A stretch of 64,000 bases of DNA from Bradyrhizobiaceae bacterium (GTDB lineage: Bacteria > Pseudomonadota > Alphaproteobacteria > Rhizobiales > Aestuariivirgaceae): contig CANJMQ010000009.1 of NCBI GenBank assembly GCA_947475225.1, positions 1-64,000 on the forward strand. The letters are read 5' to 3'. Below, one piece after another: positions 8,397 through 18,068 of the stretch (positions are counted from its first letter, which is position 1; every line of letters starts with the position of its first letter). Under the pieces are notes generated by a model that did no database searches, was not told the origin of the DNA, and saw nothing but the letters and a program-made list of their open reading frames with translations. The translations under genes were made by a program, and so were the position numbers.

Positions 8397-10064
8397 TCAA
8401 TTCCCGCCCTCGAGCAGCCTGCGTGCAATAACCTGTGCCTGGATCTCTGCCGCACCCTCGAAGATGTTGAGGATCCGCGCATCACATAGCACGCGGCTGA
8501 TCTGGTATTCGAGCGCGAAGCCGTTGCCGCCGTGGATCTGCAGCGCATTGTCGGCAGCGGCCCAGGCGACGCGGGCACCCAAGAGCTTCGCCATGCCGGC
8601 CTCGAGGTCGCAGCGGCGGCCTGCATCCTTCTCGCGCGAGGCGAACAGCGTCAGCTGCCGCGCCGCCATCACTTCTGCCGCCATCAGCGCCAGCTTGTCG
8701 GCAATGCGCGGGAAGGCCAGGATGGGCTTGCCGAACTGCGCGCGGTCCTTGGCATATTTCAACCCGATGTCGAGCGCGCTCTGCGCCACTCCCACCGCAC
8801 GTGCCGCGGTCTGGATGCGTGCGACCTCGAAGGTCTGCATCAGCTGCTTGAAGCCCTGGCCCTCGATGCCGCCCAGCAGGTTCTCGGCCTTTACCTCGAA
8901 GTCCTCGAAGCGGATCTCGTATTCCTTCATGCCACGATAGCCGAGCACCTCGATCTCGCCGCCGGTCATGCCCTTCGCGGGGAAGGGGTTCTCGTCGGAC
9001 CCGCGCGGCTTCTCTGCCAGGAACATCGAGAGGCCCTTGTAGCCCGTCTCGTCCGGATTGGTGCGGGCCAAGAGCGTCATCACGTCGGCGCGCACCGGGT
9101 GGGTGATCCAGGTCTTGTTGCCCGTCACCTTGTAGACATCGCCATCGCGCACCGCGCGGGTGCGCAAGGATCCGAGGTCCGAGCCTGTGTTGGGTTCGGT
9201 GAATACGGCGGTGGGAAGAATTTCACCGCTCGCGATCTTCGGCAGCCACGTCTCCTTCTGTTCCTTGGTGCCACCGCACAGGATCAGCTCGCAGGCGATC
9301 TCGGCGCGTGTGCCGAGCGAACCTATGGCGATCCAGCCGCGCGACAGCTCTTCCGAGACGACGCACATTGATTCCTTCGTAAGTCCCAGCCCGCCATGCT
9401 CCTCCGGCAGTGTCAGCGCAAAGACGCCGAGCTCGGCCAGTTCCTTGACGATCTCCATCGGCACATAGGCATTGTCGAGGTGCCACTGGTGGGCATGGGG
9501 CGCCACCTTGGTCTCCACGAAGCGGCGCATCGTCTCGCGCATCTCGGTGAGCGTCTCGTCGAGGCCGGAGGACCCGAAATTGCCATCGACCATTAGCTCC
9601 ACCAGCCGGCGGCGCGCCGCCGCCGTGTTGCCGCGCTCGAACAGCACAAGGTCGTAAAGTCCTGCCGTTTCGCTGCGCGAAAGGCCCAGCTCGGGCAGCC
9701 TCAGGAACTCCCCCTGGTTCATCGGGATGCCGCCGGCCACGTGGTTCAGGTATTCGCCCGCTGCGATCTGGGTCGTCAGCTGCTCGATCTCGCCCAGCTT
9801 GCCTTCGGTCTCCAGCCGCCCGGCGAAATTCGCCAGTTCGCGCAGCGTCGCGGCATAGGTTGCGAGCCACGCAAGGCCATGTGCCGCATGCTGTTCCTCG
9901 TCCAGGAGGCGCGCGTTGATCTTGCCGCCGGGCATCACGCGGGCCGCCACCTTTGCCTTGGCCTTGGCCAGCAGGATCTCCACGGCGGTGGCCGCCTGGT
10001 CCAGGTGGCTCACCAGATGTGCCACGCAAACCGTTGATATCATTTCGCTTTCCACTGCCGCCAT
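8397..10064 (-). CDS. mcd: Acyl-CoA dehydrogenase, probable (2S)-methylsuccinyl-CoA dehydrogenase
   Basis: ACAD fold (AVFTEPNTGSDLGSLRTRA, LQIHGGNGFALEYQISRVLCDARILNIFEGAAEIQ) with an N-terminal extension of about 150 aa as in Mcd; close to ecm/ccr. Confidence 0.7.
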   Translation of the reverse strand: MAAVESEMISTVCVAHLVSHLDQAATAVEILLAKAKAKVAARVMPGGKINARLLDEEQHAAHGLAWLATYAATLRELANFAGRLETEGKLGEIEQLTTQIAAGEYLNHVAGGIPMNQGEFLRLPELGLSRSETAGLYDLVLFERGNTAAARRRLVELMVDGNFGSSGLDETLTEMRETMRRFVETKVAPHAHQWHLDNAYVPMEIVKELAELGVFALTLPEEHGGLGLTKESMCVVSEELSRGWIAIGSLGTRAEIACELILCGGTKEQKETWLPKIASGEILPTAVFTEPNTGSDLGSLRTRAVRDGDVYKVTGNKTWITHPVRADVMTLLARTNPDETGYKGLSMFLAEKPRGSDENPFPAKGMTGGEIEVLGYRGMKEYEIRFEDFEVKAENLLGGIEGQGFKQLMQTFEVARIQTAARAVGVAQSALDIGLKYAKDRAQFGKPILAFPRIADKLALMAAEVMAARQLTLFASREKDAGRRCDLEAGMAKLLGARVAWAAADNALQIHGGNGFALEYQISRVLCDARILNIFEGAAEIQAQVIARRLLEGGN

Positions 10065-10222
10065 GATCGAAATCCTTCACGTATGAGCTGAAACGCTAGC
10101 CTAATGCCTGTTGCGCTGCAATAATCCATCCGGCCAGACTGCCGAAGTGTCACGATCCGCCAAAATTGGGCCGAAATCCTGCACCATTGGATTTTCGCCT
10201 CGGCCAAGATTAAGGTTTCCGG

Positions 10223-10741
10223 ATGAATCAGATACGGCGCACGGGTGTCCTCGGGATCACCCTTCTCACCCTCACCGCGGGCCTTGCCCATGCGGAGAAT
10301 GAACCCAAGCAGGTCGGCGTCTTCGAGGATTGGGTCGCCTATTCCTACGAGGCAGCCGATTCCAAGGTCTGCTACGTCTCCTCCACCCCGAAGTCGACCG
10401 ACCCCAAGGGCGTCAAGCGTGACCCCGCCTTCTTCCTCGTCACCAACATGCCGGGGCGCAAGCCACCGGTGAAGGGCGAGGTGTCCACCATCATCGGCTA
10501 TCCCTTCAAGGAAGGCGAAGCCGTCAAGCTGACGATCGACGACCAGGGCTATGACATGTTCTCGAAGGGCGACACCGCCTGGGTGGACACCGGCAGCGAC
10601 AAGAAGATCGTCGCCGCCATGAAGAACGGCAAGTCGCTCAAGGTGAAGGGCACCTCCTGGCGCGGCAAGACCACCGAGGACAGCTATTCGCTGCAGGGCA
10701 TCTCGGCGGCGCTGGCCGCCATCGACAAGGCCTGCAAGTAA
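10223..10741 (+). CDS. Invasion-associated locus B (IalB) family protein, secreted
   Basis: Signal peptide then GVFEDWVAYSYEAADSKVCYVSSTPKSTDPKGVKRDPAFFLVTNMPG. Confidence 0.8.
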   Translation: MNQIRRTGVLGITLLTLTAGLAHAENEPKQVGVFEDWVAYSYEAADSKVCYVSSTPKSTDPKGVKRDPAFFLVTNMPGRKPPVKGEVSTIIGYPFKEGEAVKLTIDDQGYDMFSKGDTAWVDTGSDKKIVAAMKNGKSLKVKGTSWRGKTTEDSYSLQGISAALAAIDKACK

Positions 10742-10742
10742 A

Positions 10743-11483
10743 ATGTGCCGGGCGGCCCGGCTCTTGCTTGTCTTGCTTGGCTTGCTGCTCGGTGGGGCGC
10801 GGGCCGAGGCCGCCTGCATCGCCGAGACCTACGAAGGCAATGACTATACGGTCTGCCGCTTCGACCTCCGGCAGGATCATCTCCAACTCTTCAGCCTCGA
10901 TGGCAATGGCGAGCCCTATGGTTCGTTTGCCGCCCTCACCGTGGCGCTCCAGGACAAGGGCCAGCACCTTGCCTTCGCCATGAACGCCGGCATGTATGGC
11001 GAGGACCTGAAGCCCGTCGGCCTCTACATCGAGGCTGGCCGCACGCTGCACAAGCTCAACCGGCGCAATGGCCCGGGCAATTTCCACATGAAGCCCAATG
11101 GCATCTTCTTCATCGATGGCAGCAAGGCCGGCGTGATGGAGACGGAGGCCTTCGCGGCATCCGGAATCCGCCCGCAATTCGCCAGCCAGTCCGGCCCCAT
11201 GCTGGTGGTCGACGGCCAGATCCACCCCAGGTTCTCGCCCGATGGCACATCGCTGCAGCGGCGCAACGGGGTGGGCGCGCCCGACGGCCACACCCTTGTC
11301 TTCGTCATCAGCGAGGACTGGGTGAATTTCCATTCCTTCGCCCGCCTATTCAAGGACCGGCTCAACTGCCCCAATGCGCTGTTCCTCGACGGCTCGATTT
11401 CCAGCCTCCATGCGCCCGAGATCAACCGCAGCGACGCCTTTGCGCCCTTGGGGCCCATCGTCGCACTGGTCAAGGGGCCCTGA
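10743..11483 (+). CDS. Phosphodiester glycosidase (NAGPA-like, DUF2233) family protein, secreted
   Basis: signal peptide; FAMNAGMYGEDLKPVGLYIEAGR, HMKPNGIFFIDGSKAGVMET, LFLDGSISSLHAPE. Confidence 0.8.
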   Translation: MCRAARLLLVLLGLLLGGARAEAACIAETYEGNDYTVCRFDLRQDHLQLFSLDGNGEPYGSFAALTVALQDKGQHLAFAMNAGMYGEDLKPVGLYIEAGRTLHKLNRRNGPGNFHMKPNGIFFIDGSKAGVMETEAFAASGIRPQFASQSGPMLVVDGQIHPRFSPDGTSLQRRNGVGAPDGHTLVFVISEDWVNFHSFARLFKDRLNCPNALFLDGSISSLHAPEINRSDAFAPLGPIVALVKGP

Positions 11484-11525
11484 AGCTCCTATTTCGGGGC
11501 CTCGCTCGCATTTCCGTTCCATTTC

Positions 11526-12737
11526 ATGCTATGGGCCCGGTCCATGACCACGCTGCTGTCCACCGTCGAAGCGCCGCCGCGCTACATTCCGAACGACCCG
11601 CGCCCCACGCTCCTCGGGCTCACCCGCGAGGGCCTGGCCGAGGCGATGGGCCGCGCCGGCGTGCCGGAAAAGCAGCGCCGCATGCGGGCGGGGCAGGTGT
11701 GGCACTGGCTCTACCAGCGCGGCGTCACCTCCTTTGCCGAGATGACCAATATCGCCAAGGACCTGCGCCAGCGCCTCGAAGAGACCTTCATCATCGGCCG
11801 CCCGGAGATCGTCACCGAGCAGACCTCGAATGACGGCACGAAGAAATGGCTGCTGCGTCTGGCCCCCGACGAGCGCGGTGCGCGCCATGAAGTCGAGATG
11901 GTCTACATCCCCGAGGAAGACCGCGGCACCCTGTGCATCTCGTCCCAGGTCGGCTGCACGCTCACCTGCACCTTCTGCCACACCGGCACGCAGAAGCTTG
12001 TTCGCAACCTTACGGCGGGCGAAATCGTGGCGCAGGTGATGACGGCGCGCGACCGCGTGAAGGACTGGCCGCAGGACATCGAGGCCAACCCGACCCCGCC
12101 CTTGAGCGGCCGCTACATCACCAATGTCGTGCTCATGGGCATGGGGGAACCCCTCTATAACTTCGACAACGTGAAGGACGCGATGGAGATCGTCTCCGAC
12201 GGCGAGGGCATCTCGCTCTCGAAGCGCCGGATCACGCTGTCCACCTCCGGCGTCGTCCCGGAAATCCAGCGCGCAGGCGACGAGATCGGCACCATGCTTG
12301 CCATTTCTCTGCATGGCACGACCGACGAGATCCGCGACAAGCTGGTGCCGCTCAACAAGAAGTATCCGATCAAGGAGCTACTCACCGCCTGCCGCAGCTA
12401 TCCCGGCGCCTCCAATGCGCGGCGCATCACCTTCGAATATGTGATGCTGAAGGGCGTGAACGATACGCCCGCTGATGCCAAGCGCCTGGTGCAGCTGCTG
12501 AAGGGCATTCCCGCCAAGGTGAACCTCATCCCCTTCAACCCCTGGCCCGGCACGCAATATGAGTGCTCGGAGTGGGATACGATCGAGGTCTTCGCCGAAA
12601 TCCTCAACCGTGCAGGCTATGCCTCGCCCGTCCGCACCCCGCGCGGTCGCGACATCATGGCCGCCTGCGGCCAGCTGAAGAGCGAAAGCCAGAAACTCCG
12701 CGCCAAGGAACGCATCGCGCTGGACGCGACCCAATAG
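11526..12737 (+). CDS. rlmN: 23S rRNA (adenine(2503)-C(2))-methyltransferase RlmN
   Basis: radical [47 protein letters not shown]-terminal CGQL. Confidence 0.95.
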   Translation: MLWARSMTTLLSTVEAPPRYIPNDPRPTLLGLTREGLAEAMGRAGVPEKQRRMRAGQVWHWLYQRGVTSFAEMTNIAKDLRQRLEETFIIGRPEIVTEQTSNDGTKKWLLRLAPDERGARHEVEMVYIPEEDRGTLCISSQVGCTLTCTFCHTGTQKLVRNLTAGEIVAQVMTARDRVKDWPQDIEANPTPPLSGRYITNVVLMGMGEPLYNFDNVKDAMEIVSDGEGISLSKRRITLSTSGVVPEIQRAGDEIGTMLAISLHGTTDEIRDKLVPLNKKYPIKELLTACRSYPGASNARRITFEYVMLKGVNDTPADAKRLVQLLKGIPAKVNLIPFNPWPGTQYECSEWDTIEVFAEILNRAGYASPVRTPRGRDIMAACGQLKSESQKLRAKERIALDATQ

Positions 12738-12742
12738 TCGAC

Positions 12743-12768
12743 GTCACCCCGGCTTTCGCCGGGATGAT
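12743..12768. repeat. Palindromic intergenic repeat (single unit)
   Basis: GTCACCCCGGCTTTCGCCGGGATGAT; CCCGGC-TTTC-GCCGGG stem; same family as 27232-27308 and 62640-62722. Confidence 0.75.
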
Positions 12769-12922
12769 GGTCATTATGGGGAGCCCGCACCCGTCACCTC
12801 CCGCCTCTATTGCCATTGGTTCCTGTCCCCGCTGCGTGGGGCAGTGGAATGCCGGTGTGGCAGTTGCAGCTTCCTCCCCCGGCGTGATAGGTGGCGAACA
12901 GCAATTCCAACAGGTGCGCTCC

Positions 12923-14143
12923 ATGTCCAGGCAGAAAGTCAAGAAAGTCGTCCTCGCCTATTCCGGCGGTCTCGACACGTCCATCATCCTCAAGTGGCTG
13001 CAGACGGAGTATGGCGCCGAAGTCGTCACCTTCACCGCCGATCTGGGTCAGGGCGGCGAGCTGGAGCCCGCCCGCAAGAAGGCCGAGATGCTGGGCATCA
13101 AGGACATCTACATCGAGGACCTGCGCGAGGAATTCGTGAAGGACTTCGTCTTCCCGATGTTCCGCGCCAACGCGGTCTATGAGGGGGTCTATCTTCTGGG
13201 CACCTCCATCGCGCGTCCGCTCATCGCCAAGCGCCTGATCGAGATCGCCGCCGAGACCGGCGCTGATGCCATCGCCCATGGCGCCACCGGCAAGGGCAAT
13301 GACCAGGTCCGCTTCGAGCTCACGGCCTATGCGCTGAACCCCGACATCAAGGTCATCGCGCCCTGGCGTGAGTGGGAGTTCAAGAGCCGCACCGACCTGA
13401 TCGCCTTTGCCGAAACCCACCAGATTCCCGTCGCCAAGGACAAGCGCGGCGATGCGCCCTTCTCGGTCGATGCCAACCTCCTGCACTCTTCGTCCGAGGG
13501 CAAGGTGCTGGAAGACCCGTGGGTGGAGCCGCCGCCTTATGTCTACCAGCGCACCATCGCGCCGGAGGATGCGCCCGATCACGCAACCTCCATCGAGATC
13601 GAATTCCTGAAGGGCGATCCCGTCGCCATCGACGGCAAGAAGATGTCGCCCGCCACCATCCTCACCGAGCTGAACCGCCTGGGCCATGACAATGGCATCG
13701 GCAGGCTGGACCTCGTCGAGAACCGCTTCGTCGGCATGAAGTCGCGCGGCGTCTACGAGACGCCCGGCGGCACCATTCTTCTCACTGCGCACCGCGCCAT
13801 CGAGTCGATCACGCTTGACCGCGAGGCGGCGCATCTGAAGGACAGCTTTATCCCGAAATATGCCGAGCTCATCTATTATGGCTTCTGGTTCTCGCCGGAG
13901 CGCGAGATGCTGCAGGCGGCCATCGACCGCAGCCAGGAGCATGTCGAGGGCACGGTGCGCCTCAAGCTCTACAAGGGCAACGTCATCGTCACCGGCCGCA
14001 AGAGCCCCAAGTCGCTCTACAGCGACGCCCTCGTCACCTTCGAGGATGACCGCGGCGCCTATGACCAGAAGGACGCGGCCGGCTTCATCCGCCTCAACGC
14101 GCTGCGGCTCCGCACGCTGGCCGCGCGCAAGCGCAACACATAA
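12923..14143 (+). CDS. argG: Argininosuccinate synthase
   Basis: [54 protein letters not shown] track start at 12563 is an upstream extension. Confidence 0.97.
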   Translation: MSRQKVKKVVLAYSGGLDTSIILKWLQTEYGAEVVTFTADLGQGGELEPARKKAEMLGIKDIYIEDLREEFVKDFVFPMFRANAVYEGVYLLGTSIARPLIAKRLIEIAAETGADAIAHGATGKGNDQVRFELTAYALNPDIKVIAPWREWEFKSRTDLIAFAETHQIPVAKDKRGDAPFSVDANLLHSSSEGKVLEDPWVEPPPYVYQRTIAPEDAPDHATSIEIEFLKGDPVAIDGKKMSPATILTELNRLGHDNGIGRLDLVENRFVGMKSRGVYETPGGTILLTAHRAIESITLDREAAHLKDSFIPKYAELIYYGFWFSPEREMLQAAIDRSQEHVEGTVRLKLYKGNVIVTGRKSPKSLYSDALVTFEDDRGAYDQKDAAGFIRLNALRLRTLAARKRNT

Positions 14144-14157
14144 GACAGGAGGCCCTC

Positions 14158-15072
14158 ATGACCATCGCCGTCGTCGGCAGCATCAACATGGACGTGACGG
14201 CCTACATGTATCGCCTGCCGAAGCCCGGCGAGACGCTGCATGGCAAGGAATACATCGTGGGCCTGGGCGGCAAGGGCGCCAACCAGGCCGTTGCGGCGCG
14301 CAAGCTCGGCAGCGACGTCGCCTTCATTGGCCGCATCGGGGCTGATGACTTCGGCAAGGGTGCGGAGCGCGCGCTCACATCCTATGGCCTCGATCTCTCG
14401 CTCATCCGCAAGGACCATGACGGTGCCACCGGCATCGCCATCATCAATGTCGGCGAGGGCGGCGAGAACTACATCTCGGTCATCGCCGGCAGCAATTTCC
14501 GCGTTGATCTGGCAGATGTCGAGAAGGGCCGCGCTGCGCTGGAGCAGTCCCGCGTGCTGCTTCTCCAGCTCGAAGTGCCGCTCGAGGCCTCGCTCGCCGC
14601 AGCGGCCATCGTGCGTGCGCATGGCGGCACGGTGATCCTCGATCCGGCCCCGGCGAAGGACCTTGACGCGTCCGTGCTGAAGGCCGTGGACATCATCACG
14701 CCCAACGAGAGCGAGGCGGGCCTGCTCCTCGGCTGGCAGCCGCAGTCACCCGAGGAGGGCCTCAAGGCCGCCAGGGAGCTCCGCGTGCGCGGCGCGAAGA
14801 CGGCGGTGGTGAAGCTCGGCGGCAAGGGCCTCGCGGTTGCGGGTGAGGGCATCGAGAAGATCATTCCCGCCTTCAAGGTGACGCCCATCGACACGGTGGC
14901 GGCGGGCGACAGCTTCAACGGCGGCCTCGCCCATGCGCTGGAACAGGGCCAGGGCATCGAGATGGCGCTGCGCTATGCGGCCGCCTGCGGCGCCTTGTCG
15001 ACGACGAAGAAGGGCGCCTCGGCGGCTGCCCCCACCCGTGACGAGGTCGAGGCCTTCCTGTCGCGCGCCTAG
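14158..15072 (+). CDS. rbsK: Ribokinase (PfkB family)
   Basis: VVGSINMDVTAYMYRLPKPGETLHG...GGKGANQAVAARKLG; DTVAAGDSFNGGLA. Confidence 0.88.
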   Translation: MTIAVVGSINMDVTAYMYRLPKPGETLHGKEYIVGLGGKGANQAVAARKLGSDVAFIGRIGADDFGKGAERALTSYGLDLSLIRKDHDGATGIAIINVGEGGENYISVIAGSNFRVDLADVEKGRAALEQSRVLLLQLEVPLEASLAAAAIVRAHGGTVILDPAPAKDLDASVLKAVDIITPNESEAGLLLGWQPQSPEEGLKAARELRVRGAKTAVVKLGGKGLAVAGEGIEKIIPAFKVTPIDTVAAGDSFNGGLAHALEQGQGIEMALRYAAACGALSTTKKGASAAAPTRDEVEAFLSRA

Positions 15073-15515
15073 TCCTCGTTACGGTAGATCTGCTGCGACA
15101 GCGCGTAGAGGATCGAGGTGCTCCAGGCGAAGGCGAAGAGCCCGGTCACCGCCATGATGACGGCCAGCAGCTGCCATTGGCGCGGCAGGTTGTCGTTGGA
15201 AAAGCCCACCGTCGTGTAGGTGCTGCCGGCGAACAGCACGGCGCTGTGCGGGTTGGTCATGGCCCCCGGCCAGTAGATGAACTGCGACCAGATCAGGATC
15301 TGGGCCAGGTGCGAGATCAGCAGGATCACGACGCAGGTGAAGAACAGCAGATGTGCCAGCACGCTCCGCTTCTGCGTCGCCAGCACCCGCAACCGCGGTT
15401 TCAGCCTGCCCATCACCAGCGCCACCGTGCTGCCCTGAACGCACATGCAGGCCAGCAGTGCTGCACAGCCGACCACCAGCGCCGGCCAGTTGAAGATGTC
15501 TGTCGATGTGTCCAT
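15069..15515 (-). CDS. Two-TM ion channel family protein (K+ channel-like)
   Basis: Pore-like SAVLFAGSTYTTVGFSNDNLP between two hydrophobic helices. Confidence 0.75.
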   Translation of the reverse strand: MDTSTDIFNWPALVVGCAALLACMCVQGSTVALVMGRLKPRLRVLATQKRSVLAHLLFFTCVVILLISHLAQILIWSQFIYWPGAMTNPHSAVLFAGSTYTTVGFSNDNLPRQWQLLAVIMAVTGLFAFAWSTSILYALSQQIYRNED

Positions 15516-15583
15516 GAGCGAAACCCGTTGCTGATCAGGGCCCTCTCGTGAAAAATCCGCCGCGACTTGTCAAGCCTCGCGCG

Positions 15584-16348
15584 TTACCCCTGCACCCGCA
15601 TGGTCAGGGTACCGTCGACCACCAGGTTGGTGCCGGAGATGAAGCTCGCGCGCGGGCTCGCGAGGAACACCACCGCGTCGGCGATTTCCTCGGGCCTGCC
15701 CATGCGGCCAAGCGGATTGGCCGCGACATTGGCTGCGAAGCTCTTGGGGTCGTTCAGCCGCACGCGGTCCCAGAAGCCGCCGTCGAACAGCGTCGTTCCG
15801 GGGGAAACGACATTGGCGCGGATGCCCTTGCCCGCCACGTGGCGGGCAAGCGACTTCACATAGAAGAACAGTGCTGCCTTCATCGTGCCGTAGGACACCC
15901 CGTCATAGCCATAATCCTCCGAGCCCGAGATCGACGAGATGGCGACGATGGCGCCGGCACCTGATCGCTCAAGCCACGGCAGGGCCGCCTCGCAGGCATT
16001 GCGGGTGTGCATCAGGTCGACGTCGAAGGCCGCGCGAAAGGCCTCCTTGCTTGCGCCATGGGCGAAGGCCGAAGCATTGCACACCACGATGTCGAGGCCG
16101 CCCAGGGCAGCGGCGGCATCCTTCACGAAGCTCTCCAGCGCCTGAGGCTCGGCCACGTCGACGCTCGCGCCATAGGCGTTGACGCCGCAAGCCTTGAGCT
16201 CTGTCACGGTCGCCGCAACACCCGCCGCCTCGCGCGCGCAGATCGCCACGTCGCAGCCCTCCGCCGCAAGGCCGAAGGCGATGGCCCGACCGATGCCCTT
16301 GCTGGCGCCGGTGACGAGCGCGCGCTTGGCCTTCAGCTGCAGATCCAC
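15584..16348 (-). CDS. SDR family oxidoreductase
   Basis: VTGASKGIGRAIA; SYGTMKAALFFYVKSLA; GTNLVVDGT. Confidence 0.88.
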   Translation of the reverse strand: MDLQLKAKRALVTGASKGIGRAIAFGLAAEGCDVAICAREAAGVAATVTELKACGVNAYGASVDVAEPQALESFVKDAAAALGGLDIVVCNASAFAHGASKEAFRAAFDVDLMHTRNACEAALPWLERSGAGAIVAISSISGSEDYGYDGVSYGTMKAALFFYVKSLARHVAGKGIRANVVSPGTTLFDGGFWDRVRLNDPKSFAANVAANPLGRMGRPEEIADAVVFLASPRASFISGTNLVVDGTLTMRVQG

Positions 16349-16349
16349 G

Positions 16350-17192
16350 TCACACCACCTTCACGGTCTTGGGGTCCCACCCCTTGGGCTCGGGATATTT
16401 CGGGTTCATGTCCTCCAGTGTCTCGCGCACGATGCGCGAGACGGCGGCATTCCTCACCCAGTTGCGGTCGGCCGGGATCACGTACCACGGCGCATGATGC
16501 GTCGAGCAGCGGGTGAGCGCCACCTCATAGGCCTTCATGTAGTCGTTCCACAGCGCCCGGTCCTCGAGGTCGGAGGGGTTGAACTTCCAGCGCTTCTCGG
16601 GGATCTCGATGCGCTCGGTCAGGCGTTCCGCCTGCTCCTCCTTGGAGATGTTGAGCATGAACTTGAGGATCGTCGTGCCGTTGTCGGAAAGCAGCTTCTC
16701 GAAGGCGTTGATCTCGTCATAGCGCTTCTCGATCACCTCAGCGGGCGCGAAACCCCTCACCTTCACCACCAGAACGTCCTCGTAGTGCGAGCGGTTGAAG
16801 ATGCCGATGTAGCCGCGGGGCGGACACACCCTGTGCACACGCCAGAGATAGTCCTGGGCGAGTTCGTCCACGGTCGGCGCCTTGAAGGGGGCCACCTTCA
16901 CGCCGATGGGGCCGCAATGGTTGAACACCGCGCGCACCGTGCCGTCCTTGCCCGAGCAGTCGATGCCCTGCAGGATGACCAGCAGCGACCGCTTGCCCTC
17001 CGCGAAGAGCCGGTCCTGCAGTGCGTCGATGGCGGTGGCATCGCGCACCGTGTCCGCCTTGGTGGCCTCCTTGTCGGTGAAGCCATTTGCGGCCCGCGGG
17101 TCGCAATCCGACAGCTTGAAGGCCTTGCCGGGCTTCACGATGTAGCGCTCGCCGAAGGCCCTCGGTTTCTCAGCCATTTTCCCCTCCGTCAC
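16350..17192 (-). CDS. Polyphosphate kinase 2 family protein
   Basis: LLVILQGIDCSGKDGTVRAVFNHCGPIGVKVAPFKAPT; RGYIGIFNRSHYEDVLVVKV; PWYVIPADRNWVRNAAVSRI. Confidence 0.9.
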   Translation of the reverse strand: MTEGKMAEKPRAFGERYIVKPGKAFKLSDCDPRAANGFTDKEATKADTVRDATAIDALQDRLFAEGKRSLLVILQGIDCSGKDGTVRAVFNHCGPIGVKVAPFKAPTVDELAQDYLWRVHRVCPPRGYIGIFNRSHYEDVLVVKVRGFAPAEVIEKRYDEINAFEKLLSDNGTTILKFMLNISKEEQAERLTERIEIPEKRWKFNPSDLEDRALWNDYMKAYEVALTRCSTHHAPWYVIPADRNWVRNAAVSRIVRETLEDMNPKYPEPKGWDPKTVKVV

Positions 17193-17312
17193 AAAGCGGC
17201 CATCCTGTCATGGGCAAGGCTGGAAAGCTACCCTCGGACCGCCACTTGAAGCCGGGCGCCGGCTGCCCTATCCCTGTGTCAGACATCCCGATCCATCAGG
17301 AATTTCCGCAAC

Positions 17313-18068
17313 GTGACTGACTCGAACGAGGCCCAGAAGGCCGCTCCCGCCTACCGCCTTCCCGTCCTGGACCAGGACTTCCTGCTGGGTGACTCGACGC
17401 GAGGCCTGCGCTTCCAGCTCGAGTACCAGAAGCCCGAAGAGCACCTGCGGAAGTGGGGTGTCGCCAGCACCGTCATCGTCTTCGGCTCGGCGCGCGTGAA
17501 GCCGGGCGAGGCGAATGGCTGGTATGACGCAGCGCGTGAGTTCGCCCGCATCTGCTCGGAAGAGGGCGGCGCCAAGCTCGAGCACAATGGCCCCCGCCAG
17601 AACGTGATTGCCACCGGTGGCGGCCCCGGCATCATGGAGGCGGCAAACCGCGGTGCGCATGATGTGGGTGCCCCATCGATCGGCTTCAACATCACGCTCC
17701 CCATGGAGCAGGATCCCAACCCCTATTCGACGCCCGACCTCACCTTCCGCTTCCATTATTTCGCGATGCGCAAGATGCATTTTGCCATTCGTGCGGCCGC
17801 ACTCGTCGTGTTCCCCGGCGGCTTCGGCACCATGGACGAACTGTTCGAGATCCTCACGCTCCGCCAAACCGGCAAGATGGATGACGATCTGCCCGTCGTG
17901 CTTTATGACTCCAGTTTCTGGAAGAGCCTCATCAACTTCCAGCAATTCGTCGATACCGGCATGGTGGAAAGCAAGAACCTCGATCTCTTTGGCTTCGCCG
18001 ATACACCGCGCCAGGCCTGGGAGTTGCTCATCAAACGCGGCCTCAAGACGCCGGGAGATCACGCATGA
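17313..18068 (+). CDS. LOG family protein (TIGR00730 Rossmann fold), GTG start
   Basis: VIATGGGPGIMEAANRGAHDVGAPSIGFNI; VVFPGGFGTMDELFEILTLRQTGK. Confidence 0.88.
   Translation: MTDSNEAQKAAPAYRLPVLDQDFLLGDSTRGLRFQLEYQKPEEHLRKWGVASTVIVFGSARVKPGEANGWYDAAREFARICSEEGGAKLEHNGPRQNVIATGGGPGIMEAANRGAHDVGAPSIGFNITLPMEQDPNPYSTPDLTFRFHYFAMRKMHFAIRAAALVVFPGGFGTMDELFEILTLRQTGKMDDDLPVVLYDSSFWKSLINFQQFVDTGMVESKNLDLFGFADTPRQAWELLIKRGLKTPGDHA

Noticed and set aside
12794-13942. 382-aa minus-strand ORF
   Set aside because: Antisense to argG.
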